A model generated the notes under the pieces. It was not told where the DNA came from, searched no databases, and was given only the letters and a program-made list of their open reading frames with translations. Position numbers and translations under genes: made by a program. From Bacillus sp. RAR_GA_16 (lineage in GTDB: Bacteria; Bacillota; Bacilli; Bacillales; Guptibacillaceae), in contig NZ_JAIUKZ010000010.1 of assembly GCF_020165985.1 (NCBI RefSeq), forward strand, positions 186,001-250,000: a stretch of 64,000 bases of DNA. The letters run 5' to 3'. The first letter of the stretch is position 1; every line of letters starts with the position of its first letter. Below are positions 35,422-44,372 of the stretch, piece by piece.

Positions 35422-35543
35422 AAGTAAGAGGCTATGTTCATGAATGGTGGTGAGTTTTGGCTCAATCGAGTGAACCCTTCGTTTCACTCGATTGAGCCAA
35501 AAATTGAGAAATCAACAATATGAGCTAACATAGCCAAGTAAGA
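35422..35543. mobile_element. 106-bp MITE-like element with 8-bp target duplication
   Basis: Element 35430-35535. Its ends are GGCTATGTT and AACATAGCC, 9-bp perfect terminal inverted repeats. AAGTAAGA lies directly outside both ends (35422-35429 and 35536-35543), as expected of an 8-bp target-site duplication. Inside, a 20-bp perfect hairpin (arms 35455-35474 and 35483-35502, loop CCCTTCGT) is present. No reading frame. It is the main content of the 343-nt gap 35272-35614. Confidence 0.7.
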
Positions 35544-35614
35544 AAGCATATAGGGTTATCCGTTCGTTTTTCTAAATTGAGTCATAGGACTATGACTAAA
35601 GGAGAATGCCGAGC

Positions 35615-36254
35615 ATGTTAGAGATTGCACTTACTCACATCGTTCTAGGCTTATCTATAGCGGCACCACTTGGACCAATTAATATTGAAATAATGAAAAG
35701 GGGCATACATAAAGGTTTTTGGTCATCACTGCTCGTGGGGGCTGGTGGGATGAGTGCAGATCTTATTCTTATGTACTTGATGTATTTTGGAATTGCAACC
35801 TTTGTGAAGTTAACCGCAGTTCAAATCTCCCTCATGATTCTCGGCGCCATCATCTTAACAGTTTCCGGCATTCAAGGTTTTTTATCACGAGTAAGTTTAG
35901 AAGAAGAAAACGATAAAGAAGGCGCTGGCCTCTTTCATTCTTACCTCACTGGTTTTATGATTGCTGCATTTAATCCAATGAACCTCTTATTTTGGTTAGG
36001 GAATCTATGGCTCTGTATTAAGTGTATCCCTTCAACAACCTGACAAATGGCAGGCGTTCTTTTTATCCGCTCTTGTCTTTATAGGAATCGGTCTCTGGAA
36101 TATCAATCTATGTATGACGGTCCATTTTGGAAAGACATTAATGAAACCACGTACGTTACGTGCCATTAGTGTTACCGCAAGTATCGTATTATTATTCTTT
36201 GGATTACGATTTGGCTACCTTGCAGCTGAAATGATCTTTATTGCTTCAAAATAG
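35615..36254 (+). pseudogene. LysE/RhtB family amino-acid exporter, frameshifted
   Basis: Membrane exporter of about 212 aa once repaired. The N-terminal part has the family start LTHIVLGLSIAAPLGPIN and FNPMNLLFW (residue about 125). The frame breaks at 36001-36005: GGGAATCTATGG should be GGGATCTATGG, and dropping one A gives a continuous frame GIYGSVLSVSLQQPDKWQAF to a stop at 36254, with two more membrane segments. ATG 35615 lies ten bases after AAAGGAG. No second lesion is seen. Confidence 0.85.
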
Positions 36255-36291
36255 GACTGGCTAACCAGCCCTATTTTGGAGCTTTCGCTGT

Positions 36292-36486
36292 TTAGCTAAA
36301 ATAAACATAAGCAGCAATTCCCGCTACTGCTAAAACGGTTACAAAAAGATAAATAGCGGATATCGTGACAGTCGTATTTTTGGCCTTTTTCCCATACCCT
36401 GGATCACTTTTACCGGCCACCATTAATGTACCAATTAGGATAATAACAAGAAAAATGATGATAAGCGTTGTGGCAATCGTAATCAT
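36292..36486 (-). CDS. Small membrane protein, 64 aa
   Basis: Two membrane segments (about 5-24 and 41-60) with a short charged loop GKSDPGYGKKAKN. ATG 36486 is eight bases after GAGGAGG. No named family comes to mind. It is a single gene between lysE and the oxidoreductase. Confidence 0.6.
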   Translation of the reverse strand: MITIATTLIIIFLVIILIGTLMVAGKSDPGYGKKAKNTTVTISAIYLFVTVLAVAGIAAYVYFS

Positions 36487-36644
36487 CCCCCATCCCTCCT
36501 CACCTCTCATCATACACTGTCCTGATTTTGTTATAAACCAGCAAAACTGTGACAGATTTAGTATGGCAAGAACAAATTCCAGTGATGAGCACCCTGAAAT
36601 TATTGATGGATGAACAATTGGAAGATAGATGATGATTGGCAAAT

Positions 36645-36677
36645 CGAAAAGGAACCCTGCGTATGGGTTCCTTTTCG
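36645..36677 (-). terminator. Terminator of the oxidoreductase gene
   Basis: CGAAAAGGAACCC / GGGTTCCTTTTCG, 13-bp perfect stem with a seven-base loop. Confidence 0.8.
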
Positions 36678-36684
36678 TTTCTCC

Positions 36685-37686
36685 TTATGATTGTGAAAGG
36701 TCATTTACTGCAACAACTTTTCCGATCGTCTTTCCAGATTCAAGACGAGCATGCGCATCAGCAATGGTAGAAAACGTAAAGCTTTCTTCATCTAAGACAG
36801 GGCTTATAACGTTATGATCCACCATTCGAGCCACATTAGTCAATATATCTCCATGGTGCTCTCTTCCTTCATTCGTTAGCATGGGAACAAGCATTAACAC
36901 GCCGTGATAGGTGGCGCTTTTCACATAAAGTGGCGTCATATCGTGTTCTCCACTTCCAACGATACAAGCAACTTGTCCTCCGTTTTTGACTGCCTGGAAC
37001 GACTTCTCCATATTATCGCCGCCGACCGTATCGAATACAGCGTCAAACCCTTTACCATTTGTATACTGGTTAACATAGTCTTCTACCGACGTTTCTTTAT
37101 AGTTAATCGCATAATCTGCGCCTAACTCTTTACCAATGTTCATCTTCATGGAAGTAGATGCGGTTGTGTATACGATCGCTCCTAGTGATTTTGCTAGCTG
37201 AATGGCAATATGACCAACGCCTCCAGTAGCACCGTGGATGAGCACTTTTTGACCAGGTCTTACGTTCATGCGATCAACAAGGGCTTCCCATGCGGTGATG
37301 GAGACGAGCGGAAGGGCTGCCGCTTCCGACATGGATAATCGTTCAGGCTTTCTAGCAACAAGCTTTTGATCGACAATCATTTGCTCACGTAAGGCTCCGT
37401 CAACACCCTTTACACCGCCAGCACAAGCATATACTTCATCTCCCTTTTGAAAAGGACTTCCCTCGGTTACTTCTTCTACAATTCCTGCTACATCTCCATG
37501 AAGTACCGCTGGAAAGTCTGGTGCAAACGCCTCAGCTTGACCAGAACGAACCTTTGTGTCAACAGGATTTACACTCGTTGCTTTTACATTAATCTTTAGT
37601 TCACCTGGCTTCAAATCTCTTGTAGAGAGTTCTTCCACTTGGAATTTGGAAGGACTTCCAAATTCCTTTATAACGACTGCTTTCAT
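36685..37686 (-). CDS. Zinc-free MDR oxidoreductase (quinone oxidoreductase type)
   Basis: A 333-aa medium-chain dehydrogenase/reductase of the NADPH:quinone oxidoreductase group. The GroES-like N-terminal domain starts MKAVVIKEFGSPSKFQ; the Rossmann domain has VLIHGATGGVGHIAIQLAK. No zinc ligand set is visible. ATG 37686 follows AAGGAGG; the frame runs on to 37713. Transcribed alone. Confidence 0.88.
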   Translation of the reverse strand: MKAVVIKEFGSPSKFQVEELSTRDLKPGELKINVKATSVNPVDTKVRSGQAEAFAPDFPAVLHGDVAGIVEEVTEGSPFQKGDEVYACAGGVKGVDGALREQMIVDQKLVARKPERLSMSEAAALPLVSITAWEALVDRMNVRPGQKVLIHGATGGVGHIAIQLAKSLGAIVYTTASTSMKMNIGKELGADYAINYKETSVEDYVNQYTNGKGFDAVFDTVGGDNMEKSFQAVKNGGQVACIVGSGEHDMTPLYVKSATYHGVLMLVPMLTNEGREHHGDILTNVARMVDHNVISPVLDEESFTFSTIADAHARLESGKTIGKVVAVNDLSQS

Positions 37687-37873
37687 TATTAAACGTCCTC
37701 CTTCATTTTCCACTACATTGTTTTGTTCTTTTTACATTTCCCTGTTAACTTTCTAAACAAACAGGTATTGTCTGACCAATTTATGACCACACTTCATGAT
37801 ACAGCCGGTCATTATCTTTTCATAACAAAAGATGCTGTCAGATGATCGGCCGTACCAATGCAAGTCATTGAAA

Positions 37874-37902
37874 GGGCCCTTCTCACATCGTGAGAGGGGC
37901 CT
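37874..37902 (-). terminator. Terminator of the nitronate monooxygenase gene
   Basis: GGCCCCTCTCAC / GTGAGAAGGGCC stem with a short loop, T-rich on the minus side. Confidence 0.75.
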
Positions 37903-37910
37903 GATCTTGT

Positions 37911-38996
37911 TTAAGATGTAGATAGCCTTTCAAGGATACCGTTCACTTGTTGAACGCTATCCTGTATGATCTCTTTAGCTGATTTCGTTGTACTAAGGCG
38001 AGAACTTTGCCCAGACCAAAGCGACATCCACTCAGGTCGTTTCTCGATCGCTGCTTGTTTCCGAATATCTTTTGTTAACGTATTTAACGTCGGGTATCCT
38101 GGTAAATCCTTTAGTCCGGCCATTCTAGTAACGAAATCATTCTTTATACCACGTGCAGGCTTGCCACTAAACACTGAGGTTACGACTGTCTGATCTTCTT
38201 CACTTGATAAAATGGCCTGTTGATGAAGCGGATGAGCGCCACTTTCCTGACACGTAACGAACGCTGTGCCCATTTGAACAGCGTCTGCACCGAGAGCAAG
38301 CATACTCAAAACGCCTCTACCGTCCATGATTCCCCCTGCTGCAATGACAGGAATGGTAACAGCGTCTACAGCTTGAGGAATGAGCGAAGCAAGTCCTATG
38401 AGTGCTTCCTGAAAGTCAGCTTTAAACGTCCCGCGGTGACCACCTGCTTCCATTCCCTGCAACACAACCATATCAAGCCCATGCTCTTCATTAATCCTCG
38501 CTTCTTCAACCGTCGTAGCCGTCCCCATCACAATCATTTCAGCCGTCTTTAATCGACTGACATCCTCTATAGAAGGAACGCCGAATGTAAAACTGCATAC
38601 TGGAACGCCTTCATCCATGATCACCTGAAGCTTATCTTGATATTCTTTTTGAGTTTCTAAAAATGACTTTCTCTTCCGTTCTGGTTCAGAAATATCCAGT
38701 TCGGCTTCAAAGTATTGAAGCTTGATTTGCGCGTTCGCAATACTCTCTTCTGAAGTTCGATCGTCTTCTGGCATAAATAGATTAACCGCAAAAGGTTTTG
38801 TTGTAAGCATTTTAATCTCACGTATTGCCTTCTGCATTTGGACAGGGGACATATATCCAGCCCCTAAACTTCCTAGTCCACCTGCATTTGAGACAGAAGC
38901 CACTAACTGGGGTGTCGTGACTCCTCCTGCCATACCAGCTTGAATAATAGGATACGTTATCGGTAACATCGATGTAATTGGCGTATCATACCACAC
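37911..38996 (-). CDS. Nitronate monooxygenase (2-nitropropane dioxygenase family)
   Basis: A 361-aa FMN enzyme that oxidises alkyl nitronates. It has IIQAGMAGGVTTPQLV, the glycine-rich SNAGGLGSLGAG, LQGMEAGGHRG with the catalytic His, AAGGIMDGRG and DAVQMGTAF, the last two for FMN phosphate. The GTG at 38996 follows AAAGGAGG; the earlier GTG at 39020 lies upstream of that site. Single gene. Confidence 0.92.
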   Translation of the reverse strand: MWYDTPITSMLPITYPIIQAGMAGGVTTPQLVASVSNAGGLGSLGAGYMSPVQMQKAIREIKMLTTKPFAVNLFMPEDDRTSEESIANAQIKLQYFEAELDISEPERKRKSFLETQKEYQDKLQVIMDEGVPVCSFTFGVPSIEDVSRLKTAEMIVMGTATTVEEARINEEHGLDMVVLQGMEAGGHRGTFKADFQEALIGLASLIPQAVDAVTIPVIAAGGIMDGRGVLSMLALGADAVQMGTAFVTCQESGAHPLHQQAILSSEEDQTVVTSVFSGKPARGIKNDFVTRMAGLKDLPGYPTLNTLTKDIRKQAAIEKRPEWMSLWSGQSSRLSTTKSAKEIIQDSVQQVNGILERLSTS

Positions 38997-39058
38997 GTTG
39001 TTTTCCTCCTTTGTCCACACTTATTTCTAACTACCCACATGATGAATGTGAATGGCAA

Positions 39059-39547
39059 TTAAATGAAGAATTTTAGAATCGCCATTGGACCTGATCGGCC
39101 AATTTTCTCCTTACCAGTATCGATAAACCCGGCGCCAAGATAGACTTTCTTTGCTGAAGGGTTATTTTGATTTACACCTAGAACGACTTCTCGACAATGA
39201 GGGAGGTGAGTTTTCACAAACGGTTTTAATTGTTGCAAGGAAGCTTTAGCGATACCTTGGCCCTGATAGGGGAGATTAATCGAAAATGCCCTTAATAAGA
39301 TCGCATGTGTACTCTTTGAATAAGCCCATACATCCGCCCCCTGATCGAGGACGAAAAAACCAACTGGTCGGTCTCCTTCCAATATGGCTACGGGAAACCG
39401 CTTTTGATCGAGTAAGCATTTTTCATAAGCCGGAATCGGCAAGGAAGTAAAAGCAAGCTGGTGTTTATGTAACGTAAATTCCCTTAATGGTTCAATATGT
39501 TGAGGGGCTACTTTCGTTAGCGATACATGATCCTCGATTTTCTTCAA
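39059..39547 (-). CDS. GNAT family N-acetyltransferase
   Basis: A 162-aa acetyltransferase with YQGQGIAKASLQQL (acetyl-CoA loop) and NQNNPSAKKVYLGAGF. Substrate unknown. TTG 39547 follows AAAGGAG. Confidence 0.88.
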   Translation of the reverse strand: MKKIEDHVSLTKVAPQHIEPLREFTLHKHQLAFTSLPIPAYEKCLLDQKRFPVAILEGDRPVGFFVLDQGADVWAYSKSTHAILLRAFSINLPYQGQGIAKASLQQLKPFVKTHLPHCREVVLGVNQNNPSAKKVYLGAGFIDTGKEKIGRSGPMAILKFFI

Positions 39548-39661
39548 ACTTGTAGCTCCTTTCTACGGCTTCTTACCCTTTTCTCCATTCGTGCTTACAT
39601 AAATAATTCCTTCCCATCGAGAAAAATGAACAAAAAAAGCGCCCCGCATGGAGCGCTTCCT

Positions 39662-40381
39662 CTATTGTTTTTCACGTCTAGCAAAATCAACAAATCGAAA
39701 CTTATCAAGACGATGGCGTGATTCGGTATATTCAAATAGGGTAGTATCATTTAAATATACATAATTTCGAACAACCACGACATGCTTGTACTCATGTAAA
39801 TCCAAATATCGGTGATCTTCTTCGTTGGCTTCCTCCACAATAATGTCTTTTTTGGCATAGCTAATGGAAAGCCCAAGATCATTTTCTAGGTAGTCGTATA
39901 TGGAATTTTCACATATTGTTTTAGTTAGCTCGGGAACCCATTTAGCTGTAAAAAAGTCACGATCTAAGATGATTTTTTCCCCATCAATTTCACGCGCACG
40001 AATCACGTGCCAAACTTCTTTCCCTTCCTCAAGCTCAAGCTGCTCACGGATCCACTGATCTGGCAACTTTTTTTGAAGATGATGGACAATTGTTCGTGAT
40101 GTGCGGTTCATTTTTTGTGAGATTTCTTTGAAACTAACCAATCCAGATACCGGAAACTCATAGCGATCAAGATCAAGAACAACCGATCCTCTCGCTTTAA
40201 TCTTTTGAATCATTCCGTTTTGAGAAAGCAAATTCAGAGCTTTCCGAATGGTTTCTCGAGAGGTACCATAAGCTTCAGCGAGTTCATGTTCAGAAGGCAA
40301 TTTACTATTCGGTTGATACGTACCTTCTAGAATCCGTTCAGATAACTCGTTGTAGATTTGTTGATACTTTGTTTGCTTCAT
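39662..40381 (-). CDS. treR: Trehalose operon repressor TreR (GntR family)
   Basis: A 239-aa regulator: N-terminal GntR winged helix (about 8-65, YNELSERILEGTYQPNSKLPSEHELAEAYGTSRETIRKAL split over two helices) and a UTRA effector domain (about 90-230). TreR releases the tre operator when trehalose 6-phosphate binds. It follows treA by four bases as the last gene of the operon, and the CTTGTATAGACAAG sites upstream are its expected targets. Confidence 0.93.
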   Translation of the reverse strand: MKQTKYQQIYNELSERILEGTYQPNSKLPSEHELAEAYGTSRETIRKALNLLSQNGMIQKIKARGSVVLDLDRYEFPVSGLVSFKEISQKMNRTSRTIVHHLQKKLPDQWIREQLELEEGKEVWHVIRAREIDGEKIILDRDFFTAKWVPELTKTICENSIYDYLENDLGLSISYAKKDIIVEEANEEDHRYLDLHEYKHVVVVRNYVYLNDTTLFEYTESRHRLDKFRFVDFARREKQ

Positions 40382-40385
40382 ATCC

Positions 40386-42074
40386 TCACCTTGCCTTAGT
40401 TAGATGATAAGCAACCGACTCATAAGGTCGTAACGTCATTTTTTCAAAGGATGAAGGTGAATCGCCATAGTTTGAAATGAGCACCTTTGCGTTATATTCG
40501 TTTACGTCTACTTGAGCAGGCAGTTCAAAAGTCGCTTCCGTTTCATAGAAATTATTAATAACTAGGAGCTTTTCATTTTCCCCATTGCGCACATAGGCAA
40601 ACAATTGAGGATCTTCAGCTAAAAGGAGTTCAAAATCGCCATTTGTGATGAGATCCACATTTTTTCTCAGTGAGATCAGCTGTTGATAATGTTCAAAAAC
40701 GGAATTTTTTTCTTTTAGCGTCTCTTCTACGTTAATTGTCTCATAGTTTTTCGCTACTGGAATCCACGGCTCTCCTGTCGTGAAACCGGCATGAGGCTCG
40801 GATGTCCACTGCACAGGTGTTCTTGAGTTATCTCTTGATTTATGTCGAAGAATCTCAAGAACCTCTTCCTCACTATACCCTTTTTCCTCTTTTAAGATCG
40901 AGAAAATGTTCAAGGATTCCACATCGCGGTAAGAAGAAATCGCATCAAACTTCGGATTCGTCATCCCAATTTCTTCACCCTGGTAAATATAAGGTGTTCC
41001 TTGCATCAGATGCATGGTGGTAGCGAGCATTTTTGCGGATTCTCGTCTGTACTCTCCGTCATTTCCATAGCGCGATACAATGCGAGGCTGGTCGTGGTTG
41101 CACCAGAACAGCGCATTCCACCCGCCACCTTTGATCATTTCCGTTTGCCATGTCGAAAGAATTTCTTTAAGCTTCAAGAAATCAAAGTCAGCAACAGACC
41201 ACTTTTCTCCATTAGGATAGTCGACTTTTAAATGATGGAAATTGAACGTCATGCTTAGTTCGTTACGCTCAGGGTTTGAATATTGGATGCAGTCTTCAAT
41301 TGTCGTAGACGACATCTCACCAACTGTCATGCTGTTATATTTCATAAAGACATTCCGATTCATTTCATTCATAAATTCATGAGCGCGAGGACCATCTGTA
41401 TAGAATTTGCGTCCGTCCCCGGGTGCGACAGACCCATCATCATTCGGGAAGTTTTGATTTTTCGAGATCAAGTTAATGACATCAAGTCTGAAGCCATCTA
41501 CTCCCTTCTCAAACCAGAATGTCATCATATCATACACTTCATCGCGTACTTTCTCATTTTCCCAATTTAAATCAGCCTGCGTGACATCAAAAAGATGTAA
41601 ATAATATTGACCCGTTTCCTTATCAAACTGCCAGGCATTGCCACCAAATTTTGACTGCCAGTTTGTCGGTTCTGCTCCATCAACGCCGTCTTTCCAAATG
41701 TAATAATCACGATAAGGATTATCTTTTGATTTACGAGATTCAACGAACCACTGGTGTTCTGTTGATGTGTGGTTTACGACAATGTCCATAATGATCTTTA
41801 TATCTCTTGTATGAGCTTCTTTTAAAAGGCGATCAAAGTCTTCCATCGTGCCATACTCTTCATAAATACTAAAATAATCACGAATGTCGTACCCATTATC
41901 ATTTTGAGGAGAATCATAGATCGGCGTTAACCAAACAACATCTACTCCCAGCTCTTTTAAATAATCAAGCTTTTCAATAATCCCCTGAATATCTCCTGTC
42001 CCACTACCCGTCGTATCATTAAAGCTTTTCGGATAAATTTGATAAACAACAGATTTCTTCCACCATGGTTGCAT
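40386..42074 (-). CDS. treA: Alpha,alpha-phosphotrehalase
   Basis: A 562-aa GH13 enzyme that splits trehalose 6-phosphate into glucose and glucose 6-phosphate. Conserved GH13 regions are visible: DIVVNHTS, GFRLDVIN (nucleophile Asp), VGEMSS (acid/base Glu) and CNHDQPR (third Asp). The context with trehalose PTS genes and TreR fixes the substrate. ATG 42074 has a weak upstream AGTGGAAT. Confidence 0.95.
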   Translation of the reverse strand: MQPWWKKSVVYQIYPKSFNDTTGSGTGDIQGIIEKLDYLKELGVDVVWLTPIYDSPQNDNGYDIRDYFSIYEEYGTMEDFDRLLKEAHTRDIKIIMDIVVNHTSTEHQWFVESRKSKDNPYRDYYIWKDGVDGAEPTNWQSKFGGNAWQFDKETGQYYLHLFDVTQADLNWENEKVRDEVYDMMTFWFEKGVDGFRLDVINLISKNQNFPNDDGSVAPGDGRKFYTDGPRAHEFMNEMNRNVFMKYNSMTVGEMSSTTIEDCIQYSNPERNELSMTFNFHHLKVDYPNGEKWSVADFDFLKLKEILSTWQTEMIKGGGWNALFWCNHDQPRIVSRYGNDGEYRRESAKMLATTMHLMQGTPYIYQGEEIGMTNPKFDAISSYRDVESLNIFSILKEEKGYSEEEVLEILRHKSRDNSRTPVQWTSEPHAGFTTGEPWIPVAKNYETINVEETLKEKNSVFEHYQQLISLRKNVDLITNGDFELLLAEDPQLFAYVRNGENEKLLVINNFYETEATFELPAQVDVNEYNAKVLISNYGDSPSSFEKMTLRPYESVAYHLTKAR

Positions 42075-42162
42075 CTGATTCCACTCCTATTATTAGATTA
42101 AATCATTAAAAACAAAGGCGATACCACCGGAGCTTCTACGCACCTGATGATATCGCTCCTTT

Positions 42163-43569
42163 TCATTGCTCGCTTACTTTTCTCACTTTTCCATATAAGA
42201 ATGTTAAAACAAATGGCACAACAATTGCAATCGCCATACCTGTAAAGAAAGCAGCCCAGTATTCTTTAAAAATGGAAAGGAATCCTGGTATACCGCCTAC
42301 ACCAATTGATGTAGCTTCAACTCCACTCACCGTAATCACAAGACCAGCAATCGCTGATCCAATGATCGCTGCGAAGAAAGGAAATTTAAAACGTAAGTTC
42401 ACTCCAAATAAAGCGGGTTCGGTGACGCCAAGGAAGGCAGATATGGCTGATGTTCCTGCAAGACCTTTTGTTTTTTCATTACGTGTAATGAGCATCATCG
42501 CAAGTGCAGCTGCACCCTGCGCAATATTCGATAGAGCAAGCATTGGCCATAAGAATGTGCTACCCGTACTACCAATTAACTGTAAGTCAACAGCAAGGAA
42601 CGTGTGGTGCATTCCTGTAATAACGAGTGGTGCATAAAGCGCACCATAGACTAGTCCACCAATAGCTGGTGCAAAATCAAATAGACCAATAAAGCCATCT
42701 GTTAAGAGATTCGCGATCCAGAATGTAACGGGACCAATAAGTGTAAACGCAAGGAAACCGGTGACTAGTAGCGCAACAGGAGCCACAATTAGCATTTGAA
42801 TGGAATCAGGTATGCGCTTGTTTAAGAACGTTTCGATTTTCGCTAAGATATAGGCTGATACAAGTACTGGTAATACTTGACCTTGATAGCCGATTTTTTC
42901 AATTTCAAGTCCGAATAAGTTCCACGTTGGGATATCATCTGCCTCACCATATGCCCATGCATTCAATAGGTCCGGATGGACGAGAATGAGACCTAGTACA
43001 ATACCGAGCAGTGGACTTCCCCCAAATTGCTTGGCGGCTGACCAACCGATTAGACCTGGTAAAAAGACGAAAGCTGTATTGGCAATCAGGTTAATAATAC
43101 TCGCCAAATCCGCCCATTGCGGATACACTTCGACAAGCGGGTCGTTAAAGAAAATATCTGGTGCTGTGAGAATATTATTAATCCCAAGAAGCAAGCCAGC
43201 GGTTACAATCGCAGGTAAAATCGGAATAAAAATATCGGCAAGCGTCTTCACGCCTCGCTGAAGGATGTTTTGTTTGCTTGCAGCCGCATCCTTCACATCC
43301 TGTTTGGACGCGCTTTCAATTTCTGCCAACTCTGCAAAAATCTTATATACTTTATCAACGGTTCCCTGTCCAATGACAACCTGGAACTGTCCATTCGCTG
43401 AAAACGATCCTTTTACAAGTTCGTTGTCTTCCAATGCTTTTGTATCTACTTTACTTTCGTCATGTAAAACAAGACGGAGACGAGTCACACAATGTGTGGC
43501 AGTCGAAATGTTTTCTTTTCCACCAATGGCTTCAAGAATTTGCTCAACGGACTCTCGATTAATCGCCAT
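42163..43569 (-). CDS. treP: PTS trehalose EIIBC component
   Basis: A 468-aa sugar-specific permease. The IIB domain (1-90) has the phosphorylated Cys27 in ATHCVTRLRL; the IIC domain follows with about ten membrane segments and LYAPLVITGMHHTFLAVDLQ and GVTEPALFGVNLRF. No IIA domain is fused, so it needs the separate IIA gene just upstream. It imports trehalose as trehalose 6-phosphate. Confidence 0.95.
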   Translation of the reverse strand: MAINRESVEQILEAIGGKENISTATHCVTRLRLVLHDESKVDTKALEDNELVKGSFSANGQFQVVIGQGTVDKVYKIFAELAEIESASKQDVKDAAASKQNILQRGVKTLADIFIPILPAIVTAGLLLGINNILTAPDIFFNDPLVEVYPQWADLASIINLIANTAFVFLPGLIGWSAAKQFGGSPLLGIVLGLILVHPDLLNAWAYGEADDIPTWNLFGLEIEKIGYQGQVLPVLVSAYILAKIETFLNKRIPDSIQMLIVAPVALLVTGFLAFTLIGPVTFWIANLLTDGFIGLFDFAPAIGGLVYGALYAPLVITGMHHTFLAVDLQLIGSTGSTFLWPMLALSNIAQGAAALAMMLITRNEKTKGLAGTSAISAFLGVTEPALFGVNLRFKFPFFAAIIGSAIAGLVITVSGVEATSIGVGGIPGFLSIFKEYWAAFFTGMAIAIVVPFVLTFLYGKVRKVSEQ

Positions 43570-43642
43570 GTTTTCTTCCCCCTTAGAAAAACAGTTAATT
43601 ACTTAGAGAGCACGATGAGATATGTACTCTCTAAGGCCATTC

Positions 43643-44140
43643 TTAGGCTTTCACTTTCGTCGTCATGATTTCTGTTTCGTTTGAAGCGCCTGCTGCATAT
43701 TTCTTCTCAACATTTTCAAGAACATCAGCGTTGGTAATGATGACAGGTGTAATCGTGCTTGCTGCTTTTTCTTTCACAAGATCAAGGTCAACGGTAATCA
43801 GAGGATCGCCAACTTTTACTTTGTCGCCTTCTTTCACGTGACCTTCAAATCCTTCTCCGCCCATGCCAACTGTTTCAAGTCCAACGTGAATCAAAATCTC
43901 AAGACCTGATTCCGATTCGATTCCAACCGCATGCTTTGTGTGGAAAAATTGAATAACCTTTCCGTTAACAGGTGAAACAACTTTGCCATCTGTCGGTTCA
44001 ATCGCTACGCCGTCTCCCATCATCTTCTGTGCAAACGTTGGATCTGGTACCGTTTCAAGTTCAACAACTTTCCCATTTAATGGCGCATAAATAACCTCTT
44101 CTGATGGTTTATCTTTTTTACCAAATAATTTTTTCAACAT
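43643..44140 (-). CDS. PTS glucose-type EIIA component
   Basis: A 165-aa IIA(Glc)-like protein, with His85 (EILIHVGLETVG), the site phosphorylated by HPr, and the partner His70 (HTKHAVGIE). It comes first in the operon and gives the phosphate to TreP, which lacks its own IIA domain. B. subtilis has no such gene in its tre operon, so this layout is a difference. ATG 44140 follows AAAGGAG. Confidence 0.92.
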   Translation of the reverse strand: MLKKLFGKKDKPSEEVIYAPLNGKVVELETVPDPTFAQKMMGDGVAIEPTDGKVVSPVNGKVIQFFHTKHAVGIESESGLEILIHVGLETVGMGGEGFEGHVKEGDKVKVGDPLITVDLDLVKEKAASTITPVIITNADVLENVEKKYAAGASNETEIMTTKVKA

Positions 44141-44154
44141 CGCTATCTTCTCCT

Positions 44155-44168
44155 TTCAACCGCTTTCA
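44155..44168. promoter_or_regulatory. Possible cre (CcpA) site in the tre leader
   Basis: TGAAAGCGGTTGAA on the minus strand matches 12 of 14 positions of the cre consensus TGWAANCGNTNWCA. Weak. Confidence 0.25.
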
Positions 44169-44180
44169 TTTATTCAATAT

Positions 44181-44194
44181 CTTGTATAGACAAG
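44181..44194. promoter_or_regulatory. TreR operator, downstream copy
   Basis: CTTGTATAGACAAG, one base off the B. subtilis TTGTATATACAA core; identical to the second copy, 38 bp away. Confidence 0.8.
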
Positions 44195-44211
44195 TTCAAC
44201 TTTCACTTTGT

Positions 44212-44240
44212 AGTTTATCTTGTATAGACAAGTTAGTCAA
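44212..44240 (-). promoter_or_regulatory. tre operon promoter
   Basis: TTGACT (44240-44235) and TAAACT (44217-44212) with a 17-bp spacer on the minus strand. The second TreR operator fills the spacer. Confidence 0.75.
44219..44232. promoter_or_regulatory. TreR operator, within the promoter spacer
   Basis: CTTGTATAGACAAG between the -35 and -10 boxes; binding would block RNA polymerase. Confidence 0.85.
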
Positions 44241-44372
44241 CTCCAAAGCTCAACTATTTCAATCTAAGGGGGAAGGATAGATTCGTAGATAAATTCCCTC
44301 TACTCCATTTCCTAAACGCTCATGTTTCACTTTGCTCAAAAACGTATACATAACAAAAAAGGAGAGATGACA

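Noticed and set aside
37805-37855. Imperfect inverted repeat around ATCTTTT / AAAAGAT upstream of the oxidoreductase gene
   Set aside because: Short arms with mismatches and no neighbouring signal; not worth a call.
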